The translations under genes and the position numbers were made by a program. 64,000 bases of DNA, from the NCBI GenBank assembly GCA_023408075.1, contig JAEYKW010000030.1, forward strand, positions 1 to 64,000. The letters are read 5' to 3'. Within the stretch, counting starts at the first letter, position 1, and the number at the start of each line of letters is the position of its first letter. Positions 1-6,685 of the stretch are shown one piece after another. The notes under the pieces were generated by a model that saw only the letters and a program-made list of their open reading frames with translations, had not been told where the DNA came from and made no database searches. This DNA is from Bacillota bacterium. Its GTDB lineage: Bacteria > Bacillota > Clostridia > Christensenellales > SZUA-584.

Positions 1-79
1 GCACAGGCCTTATGCCGCCTTGCTCAGATCCGGTAACGGGGTTTAAATCCGCGTAAAATATATCTCCTCGCTCTATCAT
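1..79 (-). CDS. MazF/PemK-type endoribonuclease toxin, N-terminus only
   Basis: Only the first 26 codons lie in the window; the gene runs off the left edge. Read on the minus strand from the ATG at 77-79, the peptide begins MIERGDIFYADLNPVTGSEQ and continues GGIRPV. This is the hallmark start of MazF/EndoA (PemK-like) mRNA interferases, with the RGD-[IV]-[FY] first strand and the GSEQGG-x-RPV loop. A GGGTG ribosome-binding site sits a few bases upstream of the ATG. No antitoxin ORF is visible upstream (80-291), although in Firmicutes the antitoxin usually precedes mazF. The gene may be an orphan. Family call is confident; activity cannot be judged from a fragment. Confidence 0.8.
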   Translation of the reverse strand, partial: MIERGDIFYADLNPVTGSEQGGIRPV

Positions 80-242
80 ATTTCACCCCGCGTATGCTGT
101 TTTGGTTTCCCTTACTATCATATGAGCCGGGGAGGCTATGTGTTAGCCCCTCGCAGACCAAAAAATTTGATAGATTACAAACCGCCTGAAGCTACGAAAA
201 TCACCACCACGAAAAACAGAGTACATAAGTTATAAAAATACT

Positions 243-291
243 TTGACAGGTGAGGTAATATGGTGTATGTTATACATAAGGAGGCGATATA
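243..291 (+). promoter_or_regulatory. Promoter, palindromic operator and RBS of padR operon
   Basis: TTGACA (243-248) and TATGTT (266-271) are separated by exactly 17 bases, a good sigma-A type promoter. Overlapping the -10 is the inverted repeat ATGTTATACAT (267-277). Its ATGT...ACAT half-sites match the general PadR operator style, so autoregulation is plausible (inference). A perfect AAGGAGG (278-284) precedes the ATG at 292. Confidence 0.6.
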
Positions 292-621
292 ATGACCGAC
301 AATAAAATCTCATCCGATCTGCTCCGGGGGCACACGGATACGATGATATTAAAGCTGCTTCAGGGCGGCGATCAATATGGCTATGAGATCACAAAGCTGA
401 TATTCCAGCACTCCGGCGGCGAATATGAGATCAAGGAAGCGACAATGTATTCGAGCCTCAAAAGGCTCGAAAACGATGGGTGCATCTCATCGTACTGGGG
501 TGATGAAAACCAGGGCGGCAGAAGAAAGTATTACAAGATTACGGAAAAAGGCAAGCTGCTCTATGCAGACAACAAACAAAACTGGGAGTACGCCAAGCGC
601 GTGCTCGACCGACTGCTGTAA
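292..621 (+). CDS. PadR family transcriptional regulator
   Basis: The 109-residue protein is a single PadR-type winged helix. The N-terminal helix reads LLRGHTDTMILKLLQGGDQYGYEI, followed by the conserved EIKEATMYSSLKRLENDG recognition region and a wing with GGRRKYYKIT. It lacks the long C-terminal dimerisation domain of larger PadR proteins and is the short PadR-s2 type. Such repressors usually control neighbouring exporters and respond to small hydrophobic ligands. The gene is first in an operon with a HAAS/pentapeptide protein (17-nt gap) and an ABC exporter, and it has a likely operator over its own -10. The start is set by the strong AAGGAGG. Family call is secure; the ligand is unknown. 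Confidence 0.93.
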   Translation: MTDNKISSDLLRGHTDTMILKLLQGGDQYGYEITKLIFQHSGGEYEIKEATMYSSLKRLENDGCISSYWGDENQGGRRKYYKITEKGKLLYADNKQNWEYAKRVLDRLL

Positions 622-638
622 GAAAGGCGGAAAATGAT

Positions 639-1493
639 ATGAACGAAAAACTGAACAAATATCTTGATGAGATATTCTCTCCTTACGAGGAGCTCAGGAC
701 AGTCAAAGAACTCAAGGAAGAATTGGGGCACGATCTGCAGGAGCGGATGGATGACCTCAAAAAGCAGGGGATGAGCGATGAGGACGCGCTCTCGGCGACG
801 ATCGATTCGGTCGGTGATATTCAGCAAACCATCGGCGATATCGCGGAGCAGTCGCGCGCGCTGCAGCGGATGGTGAACATCAACTTCTCCGCGTCGGATT
901 TGCAGAATGCCGATTTAAAGAATGTGACCGTGCACGACGGCAAATTTTCGAGCAGCGCCCTCCAGGGGTCGGATTTCAGCGGTTCTGACCTCTCGGGCAG
1001 CTCGTTCAAAGCCAGCGATTTAAGAAACGCGAAGTTCGACGGTGCCAATTTGACCGGTGCCAAGCTCAACATGGGTTCTCTCGAGAACGCAAGCTTTATC
1101 GGCTGCAAGCTCGAACGCGCGGACCTCAGCACCTCGGATCTGCGCGGTGCGGTGTTTACCGGGGCCGACCTGACGAGCGCGAAGCTCGCGAAGGCTGATC
1201 TGAGAACAGCCGTGTTTGAAAACTGCACATTCAACGGCACGGATTTGAACTGCTCGGACCTGCGGGGTATGAAGCTGGACGGCTCCAAACTGACCGGTGT
1301 GAAATTCGATATGGCTTCAATCAGCGAGGCTTCGTTCAGAAACACCGTGCTTTTTGATGTGAGCTTTCATCATAACAGCAAGAAGGATGTGCAGAAAGCC
1401 ACGTTCGAGGGGGCTAAGATGGATAAGCTGACATATGCCGTGCTTAAATCCTACGGCGCAGACCTTACGAATGTGACGCCGATGACGAGGTAA
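639..1493 (+). CDS. HAAS-domain protein with pentapeptide repeats
   Basis: The protein has 284 residues. Residues 1-65 resemble the HAAS/DUF1700 helical domain that routinely accompanies PadR regulators (LNKYLDEIFSPYEEL..., ERMDDL, GMSDEDALSATIDSVGDI). Residues about 85-235 are a run of pentapeptide repeats of the A(D/N)LXX type (for example GADLTSAKLAKADLRTAVF), predicted to form a right-handed quadrilateral beta-helix. There are no membrane segments. HAAS is normally fused to a membrane effector; a soluble pentapeptide helix is a less usual partner. Its place between padR and the ABC genes suggests a signalling or scaffolding role for the exporter, but no function is established. Codon use resembles the neighbours. 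Confidence 0.75.
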   Translation: MNEKLNKYLDEIFSPYEELRTVKELKEELGHDLQERMDDLKKQGMSDEDALSATIDSVGDIQQTIGDIAEQSRALQRMVNINFSASDLQNADLKNVTVHDGKFSSSALQGSDFSGSDLSGSSFKASDLRNAKFDGANLTGAKLNMGSLENASFIGCKLERADLSTSDLRGAVFTGADLTSAKLAKADLRTAVFENCTFNGTDLNCSDLRGMKLDGSKLTGVKFDMASISEASFRNTVLFDVSFHHNSKKDVQKATFEGAKMDKLTYAVLKSYGADLTNVTPMTR

Positions 1494-1497
1494 ATGT

Positions 1498-2436
1498 ATG
1501 AATGAAAACGCGATAGAAATCAGGGGTCTCGAGAAATCCTTCAAGACCGTGCAGGTGCTGCGCGGTATCGATTTGACCGTGAAGCAGGGCAGCGTCTTTG
1601 CGCTGCTCGGCTCAAACGGAGCGGGCAAAACCACCACGATCCGCATACTGAGCACGCTGCTCAAAGCCGATAAGGGCGAGGCCAGAGTGTGCGGCTTCGA
1701 CGTGGCGCGGCAGCCCGAGCGCGTGCGCGAAGCCATCAGCCTCACGGGGCAAAACGCTGCGGTGGATAACGTGCTGACCGGGCGCGAGAACCTGCGCATG
1801 ATCGGCAGGCTGCGCCATCTGAACGACGCCAAGCAGCAGGCCGACGCGCTGCTTGAGCGCTTTGACCTGACGGATGCCGCCGACAGAAAAGTCGCGGCGT
1901 ATTCGGGCGGCATGCGCAGACGGCTTGATCTCGCGATGGGTCTGCTCGGTTCGCCGTCGCTGATGTTTCTCGACGAGCCGACAACGGGGCTCGACCCGCA
2001 AAGCCGCATTGCGATGTGGGATATCATCAAAGGCCTCGGTGCGCGCGGCACCACGGTGTTTTTAACCACGCAGTACCTTGAGGAGGCGGAGCAGCTCGCC
2101 GACCATATCGCGATACTCGACAAGGGAGAAATTGTGGCACAGGGCAGCGCCGAAGAGCTTAAAAAAATACTGCCGCACAGCCACATTGAGCTCACGTTTT
2201 ACAGCCTTGATGAGGTGCGCAAGGCCAAAAAGCTGCTGCACGGTTTTGAAACGGCCGCCGATGACCGGAGCCTCTCGCTTTCGGTGACGACGGACGGCAG
2301 CGTCAAAGACATCACAAAGGTATTGAGCCTGCTCGAAAACGCGGTGACGGTAACCGAGTTTGCGCTCAGGCAGCCGACGCTTGAGGATGTATTCTTGAGC
2401 ATTGTCACTCAGAAAAACGAAGAGGAGGCCGTTTAA
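1498..2436 (+). CDS. ABC-2 type exporter, ATP-binding subunit (DrrA-like)
   Basis: A 312-residue cytoplasmic ATPase. Walker A is GSNGAGKTT near residue 40, the signature is YSGGMRRRLDLA, Walker B is LMFLDEPTTGLDP, and the switch-region H is replaced, giving LTTQYLEEAEQLAD. The latter, the GMRRRL signature and the roughly 80-residue C-terminal extension are typical of the DrrA/NodI group of drug and antibiotic exporters. It starts 4 nt after the HAAS/pentapeptide gene and is followed at once by its permease, so the two should form one transporter. The substrate is unknown. Regulation is expected through the upstream PadR protein. Confidence 0.93.
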   Translation: MNENAIEIRGLEKSFKTVQVLRGIDLTVKQGSVFALLGSNGAGKTTTIRILSTLLKADKGEARVCGFDVARQPERVREAISLTGQNAAVDNVLTGRENLRMIGRLRHLNDAKQQADALLERFDLTDAADRKVAAYSGGMRRRLDLAMGLLGSPSLMFLDEPTTGLDPQSRIAMWDIIKGLGARGTTVFLTTQYLEEAEQLADHIAILDKGEIVAQGSAEELKKILPHSHIELTFYSLDEVRKAKKLLHGFETAADDRSLSLSVTTDGSVKDITKVLSLLENAVTVTEFALRQPTLEDVFLSIVTQKNEEEAV

Positions 2437-2437
2437 T

Positions 2438-3208
2438 ATGATCACACGTATCAAGCGCTATTTCGGCGACACGGCGGTGATGAGCGGCCGCGTGCTGCGG
2501 CATACGTTCCGGAGCGTGGACACGCTGATATCCGTCATCATCATGCCGGTGCTGATCATGCTGATGTTCGTGTATGTGTTGGGCGGCGCAATGAAGCCCG
2601 GTTCTATCGACTATGTGAACTATGTGGTGCCCGGCATCATCATGTTTACCATTTTGAGCGTGGTGGCCTACACGGCTTTTCGGATCAACAACGACATTTC
2701 AGGCGGCATGTTCGACCGTTTTCACTCGATGCCCGTAGCGAAATCCGCAATACTCGGCGGGCATGTGGTCACATCGGTGGTGTTCAGCGCCGTTTCCACC
2801 GTGGCGGTGCTCATTGTCGCGTTTCTTGTGGGGTTCCGTCCCGAGGCCGGGTTCTTCGGCTGGCTCGGAGCGGCCGGGCTGATGCTGCTCTTTTCGCTCG
2901 GGCTCACATGGCTCTCGGTCACGTTCGGGCTGCTTGCCAACAGCGCCGAAGGGGCTTCCGCGTTTGCCTACCCGATACTCGGCCTGCTGTTTATCAGCTC
3001 GGCGTTTGCGCCGACGGACTCGATGCCGGGCATTTTGAAAGCCTTTGCGGAGCATCAGCCGATGACGCCGATTATTGAAGCGGTACGCGCGCTGCTGATG
3101 AACGAGCCGTCGGGAGACAGCGTATGGGTTGCGGTGCTCTGGTGCATCGGGATATGGATTGTGTTCTATGCGCTCGCGATGCGCGTCTACAACCGCAAGC
3201 GCGCCTGA
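2438..3208 (+). CDS. ABC-2 type exporter, permease subunit (DrrB-like)
   Basis: The protein has 256 residues counted from the ATG at 2438, chosen because AGGAGG (2423-2428) lies 9 nt upstream; a longer reading from 2402 lacks this. It has about six hydrophobic segments (for example VIIMPVLIMLMFVYVLGG, IIMFTILSVVAYTAF) and the ABC-2 motif NNDISGGMFDRFHSMPV in the first cytoplasmic loop, characteristic of DrrB-type permeases. It pairs with the preceding ATPase. This is the last gene of the PadR operon. The substrate cannot be deduced. Confidence 0.92.
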   Translation: MITRIKRYFGDTAVMSGRVLRHTFRSVDTLISVIIMPVLIMLMFVYVLGGAMKPGSIDYVNYVVPGIIMFTILSVVAYTAFRINNDISGGMFDRFHSMPVAKSAILGGHVVTSVVFSAVSTVAVLIVAFLVGFRPEAGFFGWLGAAGLMLLFSLGLTWLSVTFGLLANSAEGASAFAYPILGLLFISSAFAPTDSMPGILKAFAEHQPMTPIIEAVRALLMNEPSGDSVWVAVLWCIGIWIVFYALAMRVYNRKRA

Positions 3209-3214
3209 AATATA

Positions 3215-3251
3215 AGCCCCCTCAGCTTAATATCAGGGCGAAAGGGGGGCT
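3215..3251 (+). terminator. Possible terminator after ABC operon
   Basis: AGCCCCC (3215-3221) can pair with GGGGGCT ending near 3251. The 3' side is not strongly T-rich, so efficiency is uncertain. It ends the PadR/ABC operon; the rest of the 315-bp gap to the convergent amidohydrolase has only the short tandem repeat listed next. Confidence 0.4.
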
Positions 3252-3446
3252 ATCCCCATTTGGGAACCGGGGAATTTAAATTTGATATGCGAATTATTTA
3301 AAGACATGAAGCTGTGACAAGATGCTGAAAGGCGCGATTGCCCAAGCGCGTCTTTGCAGCAGGTGCGTCATAACCCTTTGGGTCACAGGTGGATGCCGCA
3401 CACTACGGTACAGGCATGATTATATAAACCTGATTCTGTGGGGGGG

Positions 3447-3497
3447 CGATTTTCTGTAGGGCACGATTTTCTGTAGTGCGCGGTTTTCTGTAGGGCG
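3447..3497. repeat. Three tandem 17-bp repeats
   Basis: Three consecutive 17-bp units with consensus CGATTTTCTGTAGGGCG start at 3447, 3464 and 3481. A degenerate fourth unit runs into CGATTTCCCAAGCGCG, which also resembles 3336-3354. No coding sequence is apparent. They sit between two convergent genes. Confidence 0.8.
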
Positions 3498-3523
3498 CGA
3501 TTTCCCAAGCGCGCCATCTCGGA

Positions 3524-4309
3524 CTATTTCAGCAGCTCAGCCGCGTTCCTGTATAAAATGGCTTCCTTGTCCTCCAAAGGCAGGTCAAGATCCATGATAT
3601 GGCCGATTTCCTCATCGGCGCGCGTCCATGGCGAATCCGAACCGAACAGCACCCTGTCCGCGCCGTGCTTGCGGATCATCCGCATCATGCCCTCGTTTTG
3701 CAGCACATAGTGCGAATACGAGGTGTCGATGTAAATCGGCAGGCCGAGCAGCACCTCCTCCACATCGCGCCATAGCGCGTGGCCGCCCATATGCGCGGCG
3801 ACCAGCGTTAGGCCCGGCACATTTTCGATCACGCACCTGATCATGAGCGGCGTGCACCGTATCGGCGCGGGCATTCCGATGTCCCAGCCCGCGTGCAGCA
3901 TCACGATGAGCCCCAAATCGCGCAAGGCTTCATAAAGCGGCATCATTTTCTCATCATCCGTATAAAAATTTTGATAATCGGGATGAAACTTAACGCCCTT
4001 GATGCCGTCCGCTGCGAGCTTTTGCGCGGCGGCTAAAAAATCCGGGTCGTCCGGGTGCAGCGCACCGAAGAAAACGGCCTTTTCACCGGAATTGGCCTTG
4101 GCCCATTCGTTGATGACGGCAACCTGCGACGGCTTGGTCGCTATGGGCTGCACCACAAACCTGTCCACGCCGCATTCGGTCATGTAAGCCGTGAGGCCGC
4201 TCAGCGTGCCGTCGTGCAGCGCCGTAATCTTCGCGTTCTTTTCGAGCGTGGCGACGGCGGCGGGCGCAATCGCGTCCGCAAAGCAGTGTGTGTGAAAATC
4301 GATAACCAT
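3524..4309 (-). CDS. Amidohydrolase-2 (ACMSD-like) family metal hydrolase
   Basis: The 261-residue TIM-barrel protein opens with the metal-binding HxH motif (MVIDFHTHCFAD). Later motifs are GVKFHPDYQNF, MLHAGWDIG, TLVAAHMGG and the C-terminal FGSDSPW aspartate motif. The order and spacing match the amidohydrolase_2 group (ACMSD, gamma-resorcylate decarboxylase and related hydrolases or decarboxylases), and length is near the lower end of that family. A metal-dependent hydrolase or decarboxylase is well supported; the substrate is not. It stands alone, convergent with the ABC operon, with a purine-rich site before the ATG. Confidence 0.88.
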   Translation of the reverse strand: MVIDFHTHCFADAIAPAAVATLEKNAKITALHDGTLSGLTAYMTECGVDRFVVQPIATKPSQVAVINEWAKANSGEKAVFFGALHPDDPDFLAAAQKLAADGIKGVKFHPDYQNFYTDDEKMMPLYEALRDLGLIVMLHAGWDIGMPAPIRCTPLMIRCVIENVPGLTLVAAHMGGHALWRDVEEVLLGLPIYIDTSYSHYVLQNEGMMRMIRKHGADRVLFGSDSPWTRADEEIGHIMDLDLPLEDKEAILYRNAAELLK

Positions 4310-4384
4310 TCTTCCGTACTCCCCGTAAATGATACAGCTATTTTACACCATTCAAGAGGTTTTTGACAGCATACGGGCCATATG

Positions 4385-5008
4385 CTAAGCGTTTTTCTTT
4401 GCCTTTCCGTTTATGAAATGAAAATCGCACAGGTGCTGTCCTCTGGCTAACGTGGAGGAGCGCTCAAATATAATCTTGGGGCTGTATCCGGCGAAGGTCG
4501 TGTCGTCGTTGGCGCAGAAAACGGGGCACACCTCGGGACAGCCGTACTTCACGCACGTGTCGAGATAAATGCAGCTTGTGAAGTCGACGTGAATTTCATT
4601 GCTATCATATCGTCTCCAAACAATGTTCCAGCCTTCATCCGGGTATTGCTTAGACGTGATATATTTGCAGAACAGTTTGAAAATCTGAAAAGTGAAAGGT
4701 AGCTTTTTGAGCCTGCTGTTTTTCTCTTTGGCCTTGTTTGCCGCAATCTGTACGATGACCAGCGTCTCATCATAAGCCTTTTGCATGGTCGTTTCATTTT
4801 CTTTGAGCGCCAGGTACATGGCTATTGTGGGAAGCATATTGCCCGTCATATGGTTTCTTATCACCTGAGTTGTTTCGGGCGTTATATCTGCGGTCATCCT
4901 CTCAAGCATTTCGTCAGCCCGCCTGAAAATACGCATGCCGTCAACTTGTCCATACCGTCTGATACACTCATCTTTAAAATATGCAAAATGTGTGTTGCCA
5001 AAGCCCAT
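4385..5008 (-). CDS. L-2-amino-thiazoline-4-carboxylic acid hydrolase-like protein
   Basis: The 207-residue protein has an N-terminal helical half and a cysteine-rich C-terminal half with YGCPEVCPVFCANDDTTF, then FERSSTLARGQHLCDFHF. This pattern (C-x3-C-x3-C-x-NDD, then a TLA-G-x-x-C-D-F block) is typical of the ATC hydrolase family (PF14196 type), named for the enzyme opening the thiazoline ring on the route to L-cysteine. Many Firmicutes homologues lack biochemical confirmation, so the substrate is inferred only from the family name. An AAGGAGG site 7 nt before the ATG fixes the start. Confidence 0.75.
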   Translation of the reverse strand: MGFGNTHFAYFKDECIRRYGQVDGMRIFRRADEMLERMTADITPETTQVIRNHMTGNMLPTIAMYLALKENETTMQKAYDETLVIVQIAANKAKEKNSRLKKLPFTFQIFKLFCKYITSKQYPDEGWNIVWRRYDSNEIHVDFTSCIYLDTCVKYGCPEVCPVFCANDDTTFAGYSPKIIFERSSTLARGQHLCDFHFINGKAKKNA

Positions 5009-5184
5009 AAAATTGCCTCCTTCTCAGTCAATACTTAAAAACGCTAATAATTGTCGGAATTATTTTACAACCCGATTTTTGTATCTGTCAATGAAGGCGA
5101 ACTTATAGGGGCTGATATTATTTGTCTTGAATTTAATATCAAATATCTTATAAGATTTTGACAAAGGGTTTGGGAACGAAACAA

Positions 5185-5209
5185 GCTGCCCGGAGAAAGC
5201 CCGGGCAGC
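5185..5209 (-). terminator. Strong hairpin directly after ytxC stop
   Basis: A nearly perfect stem, GCTGCCCGG / CCCGGGCAGC with a 6-nt loop, abuts the stop codon of the ytxC-like gene on the minus strand. The 3' side (TTGTTTCG) is only modestly T-rich. It probably ends ytxC transcription. The rest of 5009-5184 holds nothing evident except the promoter region of the ATC-hydrolase gene. Confidence 0.55.
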
Positions 5210-6037
5210 CTATATCATGTCTTCGGAGAACTCTACGCGCTGGCCAAACACATCCTTGATGGTTTCAATAATGCGCTCGTCAAAAAAACGATCTTTATTA
5301 TGAACGATAATGGACAGCGGCGCCATGTTCACAAGCGCGCTTAGCAGCGCGTCGTCTTTATCCATGCTTTGGCTGGAGTACTGGCATTTCAAAAGGCAGA
5401 GCCGGTCGTCCAGCAGCAAGTACTGGCCGTTGCCGTCCACACATATGTGAACCTGACGGACGCGCGGTATCCGTATTTTTACAAAAAGCCGCAGAATTTC
5501 AACGAACTCTACGTATTCACGTTTTCTGACGTATTCCTCTACGCACAGCGCAAGTTCTTTTTCCCATGTCTCAAGGTAATCCTTCATGCGAAAACGCATG
5601 AATCCCTCAAGCATCACGGTATCCGCTTCGTTTTGAGCGAGCATATCCGACAGCCGCTGCTTGACATCAATCTTGCACATCGCGACCTCGTTTTTTTGTC
5701 CCGACGTGCCGTACCAGAGTCTTTTCAGGGCCTTAACGAGTATATCGCACTGTTCTTTTTCCGAAAGAAAATAGTAGTCCTGCTTTAAGAGCTTCACCAT
5801 ATGGCGAATCTGCAGGTTTTCCACAATGATGTCGGCGAGTATCGCGCATAGCATCGTACGCTCTTTATCGGCGCTGTGCTCACAGTCGGAAAGACAGACG
5901 TTTGCGATGCGCCCGTCTGATCCGTCCCTCTCATTTATGCTGACCATGCAACCTTGCCGCATCGCATCGTGCATTCTGTTTGTGATGAGCGGCGCGAGTT
6001 CGAGGCCCTGATCTTCAATTCCAATTACGATATCCAA
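5210..6037 (-). CDS. ytxC: Putative sporulation protein YtxC
   Basis: The 275-residue protein matches the YtxC family pattern. The middle segment reads FMRFRMKDYLETWEKELALCVEEYVRKREYVEFVEIL, then a hydrophobic beta region with VHICVDGNGQYLLLDD, and a C-terminal block with ALVNMAPLSIIVHN. YtxC proteins of spore formers are about 280 residues and lack a defined biochemical role; a link to sporulation is known mainly from regulation and phyletic distribution. The predicted start is TTG at 6035-6037, chosen for the AAAGGATGA site upstream; no better ATG is in frame nearby. Confidence 0.7.
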   Translation of the reverse strand: MDIVIGIEDQGLELAPLITNRMHDAMRQGCMVSINERDGSDGRIANVCLSDCEHSADKERTMLCAILADIIVENLQIRHMVKLLKQDYYFLSEKEQCDILVKALKRLWYGTSGQKNEVAMCKIDVKQRLSDMLAQNEADTVMLEGFMRFRMKDYLETWEKELALCVEEYVRKREYVEFVEILRLFVKIRIPRVRQVHICVDGNGQYLLLDDRLCLLKCQYSSQSMDKDDALLSALVNMAPLSIIVHNKDRFFDERIIETIKDVFGQRVEFSEDMI

Positions 6038-6499
6038 TTCACGTCATCCTTTTTTTCGGTTCTATATAATTTATGCCGTGCTGAAATAAACGTTTCTCAC
6101 ATTAATGTGTGCCTCATAAGAAAAATAATCTCGTTGTAATTTTTGTAATTTCCAGCTCTTCGCCTCCTGCCATATAAAGCAGGGGCGGACGGGCAACCGA
6201 CGATTTTGGCTGGGTGGCTTGTGATACTCTATAGGATAAGGCAGACATGGTGAGTCTATGAGCAGAGTGCCGCAATTCGAAGATTTTCGTGCCAAATCCG
6301 CAGATATTTCGCCTATTTTGCCAAAATCGACAAATAAACAGTTGACATTTACATAACAAGGTATATCATTTAGAATGGCGGGGGATTGGAAATAGATTTT
6401 CACATTGTTTTTGAAAACTTGCTTTTGAAACTGCTTCATCATTAGTCAAAAGAAAGCCTTCATAGACTAGACCTTCCACCATTCGTTAATACAAATATG

Positions 6500-6544
6500 C
6501 GGGGACAAGCCGTCGATGTCTTAAGCCCCGGTTGTTTTTATTTC
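6500..6544 (+). terminator. Hairpin with T-run upstream of hppA
   Basis: CGGGG (6500-6504) pairs with CCCCG (6526-6530), followed by GTTGTTTTTATTTC. It could end a transcript starting upstream or act as an attenuator in the hppA leader. No convincing gene lies between 6038 and 6500; a minus-strand reading there (6071-6442) shows no family motifs or good RBS. Confidence 0.45.
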
Positions 6545-6564
6545 TTTCAACAGGAGGTTACAGC

Positions 6565-6664
6565 ATGAGCAAAATGTTATTTGAGAGCGGATAAGTGGGA
6601 TCAGAGCGATGAAAAATACAAAAAATTTGTACTGCAATTCGTAGACCGCAGAATACCAGGTTAA
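6565..6664 (+). pseudogene. Possible frameshifted mini-ORF upstream of hppA
   Basis: A consensus AGGAGG at 6552-6557 precedes ATG 6565, but that frame stops after nine codons (MSKMLFESG). Shifting frame at about 6590 gives DKWDQSDEKYKKFVLQFVDR followed by RIPG and a stop at about 6664. The RBS and charged, helical-looking continuation suggest a short protein with a frameshift, or a regulatory leader peptide before the pyrophosphatase. It matches no family I recognise. A sequencing error cannot be excluded. Confidence 0.3.
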
Positions 6665-6685
6665 AATAACGAAAAGGAGAATACT

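Noticed and set aside
6071..6442. Minus-strand frame of 123 codons between ytxC and hppA
   Set aside because: No RBS, no family motif and mixed composition; it would also run head-on into the ytxC promoter region.
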